The notes: generated by a model not told the origin, from the letters alone. 52,650 nucleotides of DNA from Flavobacteriales bacterium (GCA_019912395.1 JAIOIH010000050.1:1-52650), one strand, 5' to 3'. Numbered from the stretch's first letter, positions 32,089-42,071 are shown. Translations and numbers: made by a program.

Positions 32089-35073
32089 TCACCACTTCGA
32101 AAGATCGCGCGGGATCAGGCGCACACGAAGGTCCCGGACCAGCACGCTGTCCGGTCCTTGGTTCCACAGGTACGCTCCTACTTCCTCATCCGGATGGCGC
32201 AGTTCCCGCAGGTTCCGCACGATATAAGCGGTGTGAACGGCCGCACCCGTGTCCGAAAGCGGAATGGCCTCATAGTCGGTGATGCGCTCCGCCCGCCTGC
32301 GCTCGATGACGATCGTCGGCCGGGGCCGCCCCGCTGCGGTGAAGGCCGCATCCACCACGATGGAGCCGGGAGCCTTCGCGAGCAGTTCGGCAGCGGACAT
32401 GCGCCATGCTGCGGTCCAAGGGCTGTCCCCGTGCAGCAGTTCGCCATCCTTGTTGGAACTATCGTACAGGTCCGTGCCCGGCACCTTGTCCTCACTGGGG
32501 ACCAACAAGGCCACCACCACCTCACCTTCCGTCAGGACCGTATCCACCCGGTAGCGGTCCAGCAATGCGGCACGGACGGCGGGGGCCACGGGCAGGCCGG
32601 CATCCATCCACCACAGCGGGGCGTTCCCGATGCGGTCCGTCGCTCGGAGAACGGTGCCCAAGCGAGAGGCTCGTTCCGCACGCACCTGTACTGCCTCGCG
32701 ACCTTCGAAGAGGCTGTCCAGCGCGGGATACCTGCCGGTGTTCACCACGATCGCCGCCTTCCCCTTCCCTGTTGCGTCCATTTCGCCCAGCAAGGCCTGA
32801 ACAGCGGCAGGCACGCGCTTCGCCTTGGGCCAGTGGCTGAACAAGGACCAGCGGACCGCAAGGAAGAACAGGGCCAGCAGCGCGATCAGCAGCCAAGTGG
32901 AAGGCCGCGGCGGAGCGGTAAAGGCCAGCGCGAAGCAGGTAACGAAAAAGGTGATCAGCGAGATCCCCAGCAACCATGGAATGGCGGGCTTTTCGAACCG
33001 GAAGGACACGGTGTGGCTCCCACTCGGCAGCGCGATGCCGAAGGCCGCGATGTTGGCGCGGACCAGTTCCACCGGTGTGCCGTCCACGGTGGCGGACCAG
33101 CCTGGGAACCACGCTTGTTGCAGCAGGAGGAACGCAGGGCCGGAGGTGCTCGTGTGGACGCTGATGCCGTCATGATCGAAACCGGCCACCGCGACCGTAT
33201 CGCTTCGCTCGCGGCGCATTGGCCCCGGCACGTTCGCCCCTTCCGCAAGCACCACCAGGGCGCTGTCCTTCGCGGGGTTCACCGTGGCGGGGTCGTACTG
33301 CTCCAGGGGCACGATGCTGTCCGCGAGGTAGACGAAGGGCTGTCGTTTCATGGCCGCATAGAGCCCGGCGTGTTGCGTCTCCAGGATGTTCGCATCCTTC
33401 AGCCAGAACGAGTTGAAGCCGTCGTGCGAGGGCCTGCCCTCGAAATTCTGCACGTTCTTCCAGATGTACTTGAGCGTGGCGGAACCGTCGGTGTTCTCCC
33501 CCATCGGCACCAGCTCCGGCCACACCGGCCCCCTCGGCAGCTCATCGATGCGCCCTTGCAGCATGGCGGGGGAATAGTCGCCGATGGCGGTGTTCCATTG
33601 CGCCATCGTGGTGGCCCAGCCCATTTCCAGCAGCACCAGTGCGAGCAATAGCCACCAACGGCGCCTTTCGCCAAGTGCCCACCAGCCGAGGCCGATCAAT
33701 GCCAGAAGGGTCACCGGTGCCACGAGCAGCACGCGGTGCCAACGCCACAGGCCCATCAGGCGTTCCGCGAGGTAATCCCCTTGGAAGAACGGCGGTTCCC
33801 GGTAGTGCATCGCCCACGCCCGGATGATAAAGACGAGCACCAGCAGACCGGCCACGCCGATCACAGCGACCACCACACGGCGCTTGGTGGCGATCAGCGC
33901 ATCCCACTGCGACAACGTGCCGGCCGCCAAGACCAAGGCTGCCAATGCGGTAAACCACAAATAGTAGCTGGGGAAACGGAAGAGGTCAAGCCCCGGCACC
34001 AGCGACCAAAGCCAGTGATGGACGGGCAAGGCGGCACCGAAGGACGCCAGCAGGCACAAGAGACCGAAAAGGCCGATGGTGTTCTCCACGGCCGTCCTTC
34101 GCCGGAAGAGCGCGAGCACGGCTAGGACCAGCACCAGCACGCCCATGTAGCCGTTGGCCATGGTGGGGTCGGTGCCGAGCCAGGTGCTGTCCGTGCCCAC
34201 GGCGTATGGAAAGAACCAGGACCAGGCCGCATGCGCGGTGAACGGATTGATGGCGGACTCGGCATAATCCATACCGGCGGCGCGGGAGAGGTAGGGCGAC
34301 ACCTCCCACCAGGCGTAGAGCGTGCCGCAGGCCATCACCAAGGCAAGCCCGGCGAAGAGCGCCTCGTAACCCACGATCCGTGCGACCAGGGAACGATCTC
34401 CGCTGGACCAGGCCCGAACGACATGGACCACGATCAGCACGAGCAACAGCCAGGTACCGATCAACGTAAAGGTGTGGTTGCCGCCAGTGAGCAGCAGGAA
34501 CTGGAACACCGCAGCGGCCGCTGCCGGTCGCCAGGAGGGCTGCTCCATCAAACGCAATTGCGCTGCCAACAGCCAAGGCAGCCAAGCCCCGCTGATCACC
34601 GCATAGAAGTGCATCTGGTGCCCGGTAAAGAAGCCACCGAGCGCGTATGCCAGCCCCATCACCAGCCCGATCCGCGCATCCGCGCCCAGCGTTCGCACAA
34701 GCTGCATGAAGCCGATGCCCCCAACGATGACGTATGCCAGAAAAAGTCCCTGCAACGTCCAGAGCGAAAGGCCCACGGTGCCGCCCAGCGCGATCACCAC
34801 GGGGTACCACGACGGGCCCTGCAGATCGGTGTAAATGGGATAGCCCATTTGCTGATAGGGGTTCCACAGCGGGAAATGTCCATCCTGAAAGGCGGAAGCG
34901 ATGAACCAGCGCCACGGCATCCAGCAGTCCAGCGTATCGCCTTGCACCAGCCCGTAGGTGAACGTGCTCAGCGGCCAATAGACCAACAGGACCGACAAGG
35001 CGATGACGGCCCAACCCCAGCGCCGTGCCCAGCGGTCCGCTGCGGTCGGCCCTCCCGGTAGGCCGTGCTTCAT
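32089..35073 (-). CDS. YfhO-like large membrane protein
   Basis: A 994-residue protein with about a dozen N-terminal helices, a large extracytoplasmic domain (about 500-680 and again after 740) and one or two further helices around 700 and 725. The first loop, YGLVQGDTLDCWMPWRWF ... GHFPLWNPYQQMGYPIYTDLQGPSWYP, is the signature of YfhO/GT-C proteins in Bacteroidota, with acidic residues near the membrane. Firmicute YfhO takes part in glycosylation of lipoteichoic acid; in this phylum the substrate is unknown. The ATG overlaps the mutS stop (ATGA), so it is the second gene of a mutS unit. Confidence 0.85.
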   Translation of the reverse strand: MKHGLPGGPTAADRWARRWGWAVIALSVLLVYWPLSTFTYGLVQGDTLDCWMPWRWFIASAFQDGHFPLWNPYQQMGYPIYTDLQGPSWYPVVIALGGTVGLSLWTLQGLFLAYVIVGGIGFMQLVRTLGADARIGLVMGLAYALGGFFTGHQMHFYAVISGAWLPWLLAAQLRLMEQPSWRPAAAAAVFQFLLLTGGNHTFTLIGTWLLLVLIVVHVVRAWSSGDRSLVARIVGYEALFAGLALVMACGTLYAWWEVSPYLSRAAGMDYAESAINPFTAHAAWSWFFPYAVGTDSTWLGTDPTMANGYMGVLVLVLAVLALFRRRTAVENTIGLFGLLCLLASFGAALPVHHWLWSLVPGLDLFRFPSYYLWFTALAALVLAAGTLSQWDALIATKRRVVVAVIGVAGLLVLVFIIRAWAMHYREPPFFQGDYLAERLMGLWRWHRVLLVAPVTLLALIGLGWWALGERRRWWLLLALVLLEMGWATTMAQWNTAIGDYSPAMLQGRIDELPRGPVWPELVPMGENTDGSATLKYIWKNVQNFEGRPSHDGFNSFWLKDANILETQHAGLYAAMKRQPFVYLADSIVPLEQYDPATVNPAKDSALVVLAEGANVPGPMRRERSDTVAVAGFDHDGISVHTSTSGPAFLLLQQAWFPGWSATVDGTPVELVRANIAAFGIALPSGSHTVSFRFEKPAIPWLLGISLITFFVTCFALAFTAPPRPSTWLLIALLALFFLAVRWSLFSHWPKAKRVPAAVQALLGEMDATGKGKAAIVVNTGRYPALDSLFEGREAVQVRAERASRLGTVLRATDRIGNAPLWWMDAGLPVAPAVRAALLDRYRVDTVLTEGEVVVALLVPSEDKVPGTDLYDSSNKDGELLHGDSPWTAAWRMSAAELLAKAPGSIVVDAAFTAAGRPRPTIVIERRRAERITDYEAIPLSDTGAAVHTAYIVRNLRELRHPDEEVGAYLWNQGPDSVLVRDLRVRLIPRDLSKW

Positions 35074-37736
35074 GCCTTCTTCAGCCTTGACCGGCCCGCC
35101 CCCGCCATACGCTTGATCTCGCTCAGCTTCATCAGCGCTTCCACGGGCGTGAGGTTGTTGATGTCCACGGCCTCCAGTTGGTCGCGGATGCCTTCCAGCG
35201 CGGGATCGTCCAGTTGGAAGAAGCTGAGCTGCGGCTCCCGGCCAAGGTTGGCAGTATCCGCGCGGCCCACCTTCGGGGCCTTGGTGTCCGGGGTTTCCTC
35301 GGGGAGCTCTTCGCCCAGGTCACCGGCATGGGTGCGTTCCAAATGCCGCAGCACCCGTTCGGCGCGTTCCACCACATGGTGGGGCATGCCGGCCATCCGT
35401 GCCACATGGATGCCGAAGCTGCGATCGCTGCCGCCGGGCACCAGCTTGCGCAGGAAGAGCACCTTGCCATCGGCCTCGCGCACGGCCACATTGGCGTTGC
35501 GGATGCGCGGGAAGGTCTCCGCCATGTCGTTCAGCTCGTGGTAGTGCGTGGCGAAGAGCGTCTTGGGGCGCATGGGATGCTCGTGCAGGTACTCGGCAAT
35601 GGACCATGCGATGGAGATGCCATCGTAGGTGCTGGTGCCGCGGCCGATCTCGTCCATCAACAGCAGGCTGCGCGTGCTGAGGTTGTTGAGGATGCTGGCC
35701 GTTTCGTTCATCTCCACCATGAAGGTGCTCTCCCCCGTGGTGAGGTTGTCGCTGGCACCTACGCGGGTGAAGACGCGGTCCACGATACCGATGTCGGCCG
35801 CGCGTGCCGAAACGAAGCTGCCCGCTTGGGCCATCAGCACGATCAACGCGGTCTGGCGCAAGAGCGCCGATTTACCGCTCATGTTCGGGCCGGTGATCAC
35901 CAGCAATTGGGCCTGTTCGGGATCCAAGGTCAGGTCGTTGGCCACATAGCTCTCGCCCGGTGGCAACTGTTGTTCGATCACCGGGTGGCGGCCATCGCGG
36001 ATCCGTAACACGGACCCATCGTTGATGGTGGGGCGCGCGTAGTTCCATGCGGCGGCATTGATCGCGAAGCCGCGCAGCACGTCCAATTGCGCCACGGCCG
36101 AGGCCACCCCCTGCAGGGCCGTGATGCCTTTACACACTTCCTGCACCACCTGTCCGTACAGTTGCGCCTCCAACGCGAGGATCCGTTCCTCGGCGCTGAG
36201 GATGCGTTCCTCCAGGGCCTTCAGCTCATCGGTGATGTAGCGTTCGGCACCGGTCAGCGTCTGCTTGCGCACCCATTCGGGCGGCACCTTGTCGCGGTGG
36301 GTGTGCCGCACCTCCAAGTAGTAGCCGAACACGTTGTTGTAGCCCACCTTCAGCGAGGTGATGCCGGTGCGTTCCACCTCGCGGCGCTGCACTTCCATCA
36401 GCAGTTCCTTGGCATGGGTGGTCACATGGCGCAGCTCGTCCAGATCGGTATCCACGCCCTTGCGGATCACCCCACCCTTTTGGATGTTCACGGGCGTTTC
36501 CGGCTCGATACCGGCCTCGATGTGCGCGGCGATGTCCACCGGCACTTTCCAAGTTCCGGCGGTCCGGGCCAATACGCCGTCGGCCTTCACCAAGGCGGTG
36601 CGCACCTGATCGGCGGCCCGTAGCGCGCGCGCCATCTGCAAAAGTTCCCGCGGATTGATGCGCCCCACGGCAGCCTTGGCGGTCAAGCGCTCGAGGTCGC
36701 CAACGGCGGAAAGATCCTCGCCCAGGCCATCGCGCACGGCGGATGCTTCCACCAGCGCCTGCACATGGTCCAACCGGGCTTCGATGGCCTTCTGATCCAC
36801 CAAGGGGGAAAGCAGCCAGCGCCGGAGCAAGCGAGCACCCATGGGCGTGGCACAGCGGTCCATGGCGGCAAGCAGAGTGCGACCTCCCTCATTCACTGGG
36901 GCCACCAGTTCGAGGTTCCGCACGGTGAAGCGGTCCAGCCAGACCTGGCCGTCGTTGGCGAGCTTGGAGATGCGGCTTACATGGCCCAAGCGATCATGAT
37001 GGGTTTCGCCGAGGTAGTGCAGCACGGCACCGGCGGCACGCTGGGCCAGCGGCAGTTCCTCGATGCCGAAGCCCTTCAGGCCGGCGGTATCGAACTGGCG
37101 CAACAGTCGTTCGCGGGCGAAGTCATCGGTGAAGGCCCAAGGCTCCAGTGCAAATCCGCGCCAGCGTTCCGCCTCCCCGGTAATGAAGGCATGCTTGGTG
37201 CCGCGCGGATACAGCAGCTCGCTGGGGCCGTGGCTTTCCAGGGCCTTGGCCACGGTGGCCCGGTCCCCTTCACCGGCGAGGAATTCACCGGTGGTGACAT
37301 CCAGGAACGCGGTGCCGAAGCGATCGCCCTCGCCGCAGATCGCGGCCAGCCAGTTGTTGCTGGGGCCGTCCACCACGCCATCGGCGAATGAAACGCCCGG
37401 CGTGACCACCTCGGTCACCCCACGCTTCACGATGGTCTTGGTGAGCTTGGGATCCTCCAGCTGATCGCAGATCGCCACGCGATGGCCGGCCCGTACCAGT
37501 TTCGGCAGGTAATTGTCAAGCGAATGGTGGGGGAAACCGGCAAGTTCGATCGTCCCTGCACCGTTGTTCCGCTGGGTGAGGGTGATCCCCAGCACGGCAG
37601 CGGCGGTAACGGCATCCTCCAGGAAGGTCTCGTAGAAATCGCCCACGCGGAACAGCAGCAAGGCATCCGGGTACTGGCCCTTGATGCGCATGTACTGCTT
37701 CATCAAGGGTGTTTCGGCGGGGGAAGCTTTGGTCAT
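35070..37736 (-). CDS. mutS: DNA mismatch repair protein MutS
   Basis: An 888-residue mismatch-recognition ATPase. The start at 37736 (MTKASPAETPLMKQYMRIK) places the mismatch-binding Phe and Glu of GDFYETF at 34 and 36. The connector, clamp (LRHVTTHAKELLMEVQRREVERTG) and ATPase domains follow in order: Walker A GPNMSGKS near residue 615, Walker B LLLMDEIGRGTSTYDG near 694 and the C-terminal FATHYHELND. Full length and motifs indicate a MutS1-type repair protein rather than MutS2. It overlaps the YfhO-like gene downstream and is divergent from the SpoU methyltransferase. Confidence 0.98.
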   Translation of the reverse strand: MTKASPAETPLMKQYMRIKGQYPDALLLFRVGDFYETFLEDAVTAAAVLGITLTQRNNGAGTIELAGFPHHSLDNYLPKLVRAGHRVAICDQLEDPKLTKTIVKRGVTEVVTPGVSFADGVVDGPSNNWLAAICGEGDRFGTAFLDVTTGEFLAGEGDRATVAKALESHGPSELLYPRGTKHAFITGEAERWRGFALEPWAFTDDFARERLLRQFDTAGLKGFGIEELPLAQRAAGAVLHYLGETHHDRLGHVSRISKLANDGQVWLDRFTVRNLELVAPVNEGGRTLLAAMDRCATPMGARLLRRWLLSPLVDQKAIEARLDHVQALVEASAVRDGLGEDLSAVGDLERLTAKAAVGRINPRELLQMARALRAADQVRTALVKADGVLARTAGTWKVPVDIAAHIEAGIEPETPVNIQKGGVIRKGVDTDLDELRHVTTHAKELLMEVQRREVERTGITSLKVGYNNVFGYYLEVRHTHRDKVPPEWVRKQTLTGAERYITDELKALEERILSAEERILALEAQLYGQVVQEVCKGITALQGVASAVAQLDVLRGFAINAAAWNYARPTINDGSVLRIRDGRHPVIEQQLPPGESYVANDLTLDPEQAQLLVITGPNMSGKSALLRQTALIVLMAQAGSFVSARAADIGIVDRVFTRVGASDNLTTGESTFMVEMNETASILNNLSTRSLLLMDEIGRGTSTYDGISIAWSIAEYLHEHPMRPKTLFATHYHELNDMAETFPRIRNANVAVREADGKVLFLRKLVPGGSDRSFGIHVARMAGMPHHVVERAERVLRHLERTHAGDLGEELPEETPDTKAPKVGRADTANLGREPQLSFFQLDDPALEGIRDQLEAVDINNLTPVEALMKLSEIKRMAGAGRSRLKKA

Positions 37737-37836
37737 CGGTGCGAAGTTCGCAATACCGTTCGGGCAGCCCGAAATGTACCTCCCATTTCCCGTCCTTTGC
37801 AGCATTCACCTTCCTTCCTTTATCAACAACCTCTTC

Positions 37837-38379
37837 ATGCCGCCACAGGACCGTAAGCTGACCATGGATGAACTGGGCCGTGTGGACCCCGCCGAATACA
37901 AGGCCATGCCCAAGCCCCGGCTCCGGTTCGTGCTGGACGATGTGCGCAGCCGCCACAACACCGGTTCCATCTTTCGCACCGCGGATGCTTTTGCCTTGGA
38001 TGGGCTGGACCTCTGCGGTTTCACCCCACTGCCTCCGCACCGGGAGATCGAGAAGACGGCCCTGGGTGCCACGCTCTCCGTGCCTTGGGAGCACCACGGA
38101 TCTGCACTGGACGCCGTGCGCCGCTTGAAAGCCATGGGCTGGGAGGTATGGGCGGTGGAGCAGACCGAGCAGGCGGTCCCGATCACCGATTGGCGGCCGA
38201 ACATGGAAAAAGGGGTGGCCTTGGTGCTGGGCAACGAACTGCACGGGGTGAGCGATGCCGTGGTGGCCGAATGCGATGGCGCGGTCGTGGTGCCGCAAGG
38301 CGGCACGAAGCATAGCCTGAACGTCTCGGTTTGCGCGGGGATAGTGGCCGCTTGGGCCGTTCTGGGCCGCAAAACATGA
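37837..38379 (+). CDS. SpoU/TrmH-family RNA methyltransferase
   Basis: A 180-residue SPOUT methyltransferase acting on a 2'-hydroxyl of tRNA or rRNA. The three motifs are present: HNTGSIFRTADAF (motif 1), GVALVLGNELHGVSD (motif 2, SAM site) and GTKHSLNVSVCAGI (motif 3, trefoil knot). There is no extra RNA-binding domain. The start at 37837 (MPPQDRKLTMDEL) avoids overlap with mutS. The exact target nucleotide cannot be given. Confidence 0.92.
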   Translation: MPPQDRKLTMDELGRVDPAEYKAMPKPRLRFVLDDVRSRHNTGSIFRTADAFALDGLDLCGFTPLPPHREIEKTALGATLSVPWEHHGSALDAVRRLKAMGWEVWAVEQTEQAVPITDWRPNMEKGVALVLGNELHGVSDAVVAECDGAVVVPQGGTKHSLNVSVCAGIVAAWAVLGRKT

Positions 38380-38455
38380 TCGGTACGGGCAACCGTTCAA
38401 CAATTCCTTCGTAAAAGGATTGCGCCTCGAACGCTCCGAGGCAGGCTCCTTCTTC

Positions 38456-38463
38456 TATATTTG
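38456..38463 (+). promoter_or_regulatory. -7 box of the first DUF6089-like gene
   Basis: TATATTTG is a full match. With the GTG start at 38482 it leaves a leader of about 12 nt. The second paralogue has the same box and spacing. A small GCCTCG/CGAGGC hairpin (38424-38442) lies upstream and may end the SpoU transcript. Confidence 0.6.
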
Positions 38464-38481
38464 GCACAGATCAAAACGGAA

Positions 38482-39438
38482 GTGCGCTCCACACTCACCC
38501 TCCCATTATTGGCCTTCCTGGCCGGAATAGGGCTGTCCTCCACGGTGAACGCCCAGTATTTCCGCAATTCCAGCTATTGGAAAACACATCGCTCGGAAAT
38601 CTCGGTAGGTTTGGGCATTACCAACTTTTTGGGTGAGCTCGGCGGTCGGGACCAGATCGGGTCCCCCTTCGTGTGGGACCTGGAGTTCAGCCAGACCAAG
38701 CCAGCCCTCAGTTTGGGCTACCGCTATTATTTGGCCAAGCGTCTTTCCCTGCGCGGCATCGGCACCTATGGCATCCTGGCCGGCAATGACAACCTGACCA
38801 AGGAGCCTTTCCGCGAGAACCGCAATTTGAGCTTCAAATCAAGCATCATCGAGGCCCAGGCCTGCCTCGAGTGGCATCCCTACCAGGAACAACCGGGCCA
38901 TTTATACGACCTGCGCGGGGTAAAGGGCATGGCTCCGAGCCGTGTGGGCTTGTACTTCTTCGGCGGAGTGGGAGTCTTCCACTTCAACCCGAAGGCACAA
39001 TTCGACGGCACATGGGTGGAATTACGTCCACTGGGTACGGAAGGCCAAGGTCTGCCGGACGGGCCGGATGAATACGCCCTCATGCAGATCTGCATCCCCA
39101 TGGGCGTAGGTATTCGCAAGGCACTGAACAAGACGATGACCATCGGTCTGGAACTCCAGTACACCAAGACCTTCACCGACTACATCGACGACGTGAGCGG
39201 CGTGTATTACGATCGCGCCGCACTGGAGGAGGCCCGGGGTCCGTTGGCCGCCTACCTCTCCGACCCTAGCTTGGGTGAGATCCCCGGTCAGACCAACACC
39301 GGCCAGCAACGCGGTTACTCCAACCACAACGATGGCTATATCTTCCTGAAGGCACAGCTCCACTACAAGCTCTTCAAGTACCGCTCTTCGAGCAAAAAGT
39401 ACCGCACGCGCGCCCGGAGACAGAAGATCGTCTTCTAA
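38482..39438 (+). CDS. Outer-membrane beta-barrel protein (DUF6089-like), copy 1
   Basis: A 318-residue exported protein. The GTG at 38482 gives a proper signal peptide (MRSTLTLPLLAFLAGIGLSSTVNAQ); the TTG at 38461 lies inside the -7 box and cannot be used. The mature part begins YFRNSSYWKTHRSEISVGLGITNFLGELGG, the typical opening of DUF6089-like barrels, and contains ALSLGYRYYLAKRLSLRG, MTIGLELQYTKTFTDYIDDVSG and a basic tail. DUF6089 function is unknown. A close duplicate follows. Confidence 0.82.
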   Translation: MRSTLTLPLLAFLAGIGLSSTVNAQYFRNSSYWKTHRSEISVGLGITNFLGELGGRDQIGSPFVWDLEFSQTKPALSLGYRYYLAKRLSLRGIGTYGILAGNDNLTKEPFRENRNLSFKSSIIEAQACLEWHPYQEQPGHLYDLRGVKGMAPSRVGLYFFGGVGVFHFNPKAQFDGTWVELRPLGTEGQGLPDGPDEYALMQICIPMGVGIRKALNKTMTIGLELQYTKTFTDYIDDVSGVYYDRAALEEARGPLAAYLSDPSLGEIPGQTNTGQQRGYSNHNDGYIFLKAQLHYKLFKYRSSSKKYRTRARRQKIVF

Positions 39439-39588
39439 TACCACTTCCAGGTCCAAAAGACCGGAAGGCATGGCAGCTCAGGCGTGCGCAGCATTCAACG
39501 CACGGAAAGGAGATGTTCCAAGCAACCAATCCCCGGTTGCTTCGTCAAGGGAATGTGTCATCCGCAGCCCTCGGTTGACTCTTCCTGC

Positions 39589-39596
39589 TATATTTG
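39589..39596 (+). promoter_or_regulatory. -7 box of the second DUF6089-like gene
   Basis: TATATTTG is followed 18 bp later by the GTG start at 39615, the same arrangement as in copy 1. Confidence 0.6.
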
Positions 39597-39614
39597 GGAC
39601 CGATCGAAACGGAA

Positions 39615-40571
39615 GTGCGCTCCACACCCACCTTACCCTTATTGGCCTTTCTGGTATGCTTCAGTGTGCCGGGCCTGTTGAACGCGCAGTATTTCCGGAA
39701 CTCCGACTACTGGAAGACCCATCGGAAGGAGGTCGCTGTTGGTATGGGCATCTCCAACTTCCTGGGTGAGCTCGGCGGTCGCGACAAGATCGGATCCCCC
39801 TTCATCTGGGACCTGGAGTTCAGCCAAACCAAGCCTGCGCTCAGCCTGGGTTTCCGCTACTATGTGGCCCAGTTGCTTTCCCTGCGCATCAATGGCACGT
39901 ACGGCGTCCTGGCCGGCAATGACAACCTGACCAAGGAGCCTTCCCGGCAGAACCGGAACCTGAGCTTCAGATCGGATATCATCGAGGCCCAGCTCTGCGT
40001 CGAGTTCCACCCCTTCCAGGAACAACTTGGGCACTATCATGACCTGCGCGGAGTGAAAGGGATGGCCTCCAGCCGCATGGGCTTGTACGTTTTCGCCGGC
40101 GTGGGAGGCTTCCGTTTCAACCCGAAGACAAAGTTCGATGGAGCATGGGTGGAGCTTCAACCGCTGGGCACGGAAGGCCAAGGACTGCCGGAGGGTCCGG
40201 AGGAATATTCCCTTACGCAATTCTGCATACCCATGGGTCTGGGTGTCCGAAGGGCCCTGAACAAGACGATGACGATCGGTCTGGAGTTGCAATACACGAA
40301 AACATTCACGGACTACATTGATGATGTGAGCGGTGTGTACTACGACCGGGATGCACTGGAGGAAGCCCGAGGTCCCTTGGCCGCCTACCTCTCGGATCCG
40401 AGCTTGGGCGAGGTAGCGGGGCAAACCACTGCGGGCCAACAGCGCGGCTTTTCCGATCACAACGATGGCTACCTTTTCCTGAAAGCACAGATCCACTTTA
40501 AGATCTACCAGTTCCGTTCTTCGAACAAAAAGTACCGCACGCGCATCCGCCGCCAGAAGATCGTATTCTAA
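39615..40571 (+). CDS. Outer-membrane beta-barrel protein (DUF6089-like), copy 2
   Basis: Also 318 residues, GTG start, signal peptide MRSTPTLPLLAFLVCFSVPGLLNAQ. It aligns with copy 1 without gaps over its whole length, with most residues identical (for example TKTFTDYIDDVSGVYYDR and ARGPLAAYLSDPSLGE in both). Differences cluster in short loops (EVAGQTTAGQQRGFSDHNDG against EIPGQTNTGQQRGYSNHNDG). The duplication includes the promoter, so each copy can be expressed alone. A strong hairpin ends the unit. Confidence 0.82.
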   Translation: MRSTPTLPLLAFLVCFSVPGLLNAQYFRNSDYWKTHRKEVAVGMGISNFLGELGGRDKIGSPFIWDLEFSQTKPALSLGFRYYVAQLLSLRINGTYGVLAGNDNLTKEPSRQNRNLSFRSDIIEAQLCVEFHPFQEQLGHYHDLRGVKGMASSRMGLYVFAGVGGFRFNPKTKFDGAWVELQPLGTEGQGLPEGPEEYSLTQFCIPMGLGVRRALNKTMTIGLELQYTKTFTDYIDDVSGVYYDRDALEEARGPLAAYLSDPSLGEVAGQTTAGQQRGFSDHNDGYLFLKAQIHFKIYQFRSSNKKYRTRIRRQKIVF

Positions 40572-40592
40572 GCGACTCCTTGATCCCGCTTA

Positions 40593-40625
40593 CAAGCCCC
40601 GATGAAGATCGCTCATCGGGGCTTG
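40593..40625 (+). terminator. Hairpin after the DUF6089-like pair
   Basis: A 13-bp perfect stem CAAGCCCCGATGA (40593-40605) with TCATCGGGGCTTG (40613-40625) around a 7-nt loop, followed by CGCTTTCC. The T-tract is weak, but the position, 21 bp past the stop, fits a terminator. The rest of 40626-40846 shows no gene. Confidence 0.65.
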
Positions 40626-40846
40626 CGCTTTCCCGGACACCTGTTGTTCAGTTGGGTGAAACCAAGCGCAAGTGCCTGCATTCCTATTGCGAGGAAGTGG
40701 ATTTCCGTCCCACATCGGGAACAGGAAGCCCACCGGGGATCGTCAGGTTTCCTATGTTTCCCGACAGACCTGCCATGCCGAACATTCACGGCACAGGCTT
40801 TGTCCGAAAGTTGAACCGATCGGTGGAGGTGACAGCTGCCACGAAA

Positions 40847-41641
40847 ATGAAAACCATGAAGACCCACCTCGCCTCGTTGGCCCTCCTCGGTGCGCTGGTC
40901 AGCGCCACGGCTCCGGAGGCCAAAAGGGAAAGCACCTCGCCCGCAGCGGGGGAAACAGCCACGGCGGCAACCATGCACAAGGCTTGGGACGAACTACTCC
41001 GGGCCCATGTGAAGAACGATCGGGTGGACTACAAGGGGCTACTGACTGAAAAGGCGAAGCTGCGGGCCTACTGCAACCTGTTGAGCAGCACCCCACCCAC
41101 CGGCGCGTGGAGCAAGAACGCCCGGCTCGCCTTTTGGATCAATGCCTACAATGCCTTTACCGTGCAGCTCATCGTGGACAACTATCCCGTGAAGAGCATC
41201 AAGGACCTGAACCCCTCGGTGAGCGTGCCCCTGTTGCACACGGTGTGGACGACCACCAAATTCAAGATCGGCGACAAGGAATACAGCTTGGACGATGTGG
41301 AGAACAAGGTGCTGCGCGGGGAATTAAAGGAACCCCGCATTCACTTCGCCATCAATTGCGCCTCGATGAGCTGTCCGCCGTTGCGCAATGAGGCCTTCAC
41401 CGAAGACCGGGTGCAAGCCCAATTGGACGATCAGGCACGCCACTTCATCAATGATCCACGCTACAACAACATCCGGAAGACAAACGCCGACCTCTCGAAG
41501 ATCTTTTCGTGGTTCAGCGGTGATTTTGAAATGAACGGAAGCGTCATTGATTTCATCAATCAATACAGCAAGGTGAAGATGGATGCTGACGCGGAGCTGA
41601 GCTACATGGACTACGACTGGAGCTTGAACGAGCGGAAGTGA
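40847..41641 (+). CDS. DUF547 exported protein
   Basis: A 264-residue protein with an N-terminal signal-like segment (MKTMKTHLASLALLGALVSATA). The DUF547 core is clear: DRVDYKGLL, LAFWINAYNAFTVQLIVDNYP, LDDVENKVLRGELKEPRIHFAINCASMSCPPL and FSWFSGDF. The conserved Cys and His resemble a papain-like active site and a peptidase or transferase role has been suggested, but the function is unknown. The first 89 codons of the longer frame (from 40580) cross the terminator hairpin and are excluded. Confidence 0.88.
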   Translation: MKTMKTHLASLALLGALVSATAPEAKRESTSPAAGETATAATMHKAWDELLRAHVKNDRVDYKGLLTEKAKLRAYCNLLSSTPPTGAWSKNARLAFWINAYNAFTVQLIVDNYPVKSIKDLNPSVSVPLLHTVWTTTKFKIGDKEYSLDDVENKVLRGELKEPRIHFAINCASMSCPPLRNEAFTEDRVQAQLDDQARHFINDPRYNNIRKTNADLSKIFSWFSGDFEMNGSVIDFINQYSKVKMDADAELSYMDYDWSLNERK

Positions 41642-42044
41642 CAACATGGCGGAACGCGGATCGCGCACATGAGGGCTGATCGCTGAGCGCCCGGGATCCC
41701 GGATGCAACCTTCGTCCGTGGAATGGGCCAAGGATGGAAATGCACACGGGGGTGAAAGTTAGTTCCGCAGGTGTCGAGCGATGGGTCCACAGCCATGGAC
41801 GCATGAAGCACCAGGAAGGTGATCGGCCACGGGTTGTCCGTCGTCCCGAAGGCTATCGCTCAATGCATCCCTTCGCGAGCCGGGTTTGCAGGTAGCTCCA
41901 GCACATTCCCAAGCACTCCGATCGATCCGGCACGGAAGCCGTGGTCGGGGGTGGAGAGATCACGGATTTCCATCGGAGAATTGCCCCGATCCGTCCGCGC
42001 ATGCCGCAGCTTCCCTGAACGATAATCGTGCAGCTGAACCCGAG
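41642..42044. other. Intergenic region without recognised genes
   Basis: About 400 bp between the convergent DUF547 and small secreted-protein genes. Short ORFs of 60-80 codons on both strands overlap each other and show no family motif or start signal. A CCCGGGATCCCGG piece at about 41690 resembles the palindrome inserted in dapD. Confidence 0.5.
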
Positions 42045-42071
42045 AAAAGACAAAGGGCCCGAAGGCCCCTT
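42045..42071 (-). terminator. Intrinsic terminator of the 148-aa protein gene
   Basis: On the minus strand AAGGGGCC-TTCG-GGCCCTTT forms an 8-bp stem (one wobble) with a stable UUCG loop, then GTCTTTTCTC. Confidence 0.75.

Noticed and set aside
41819-42053. Small ORFs on both strands between DUF547 and the 148-aa gene
   Set aside because: They overlap one another, have GTG or unsupported starts, and show no recognisable motif.
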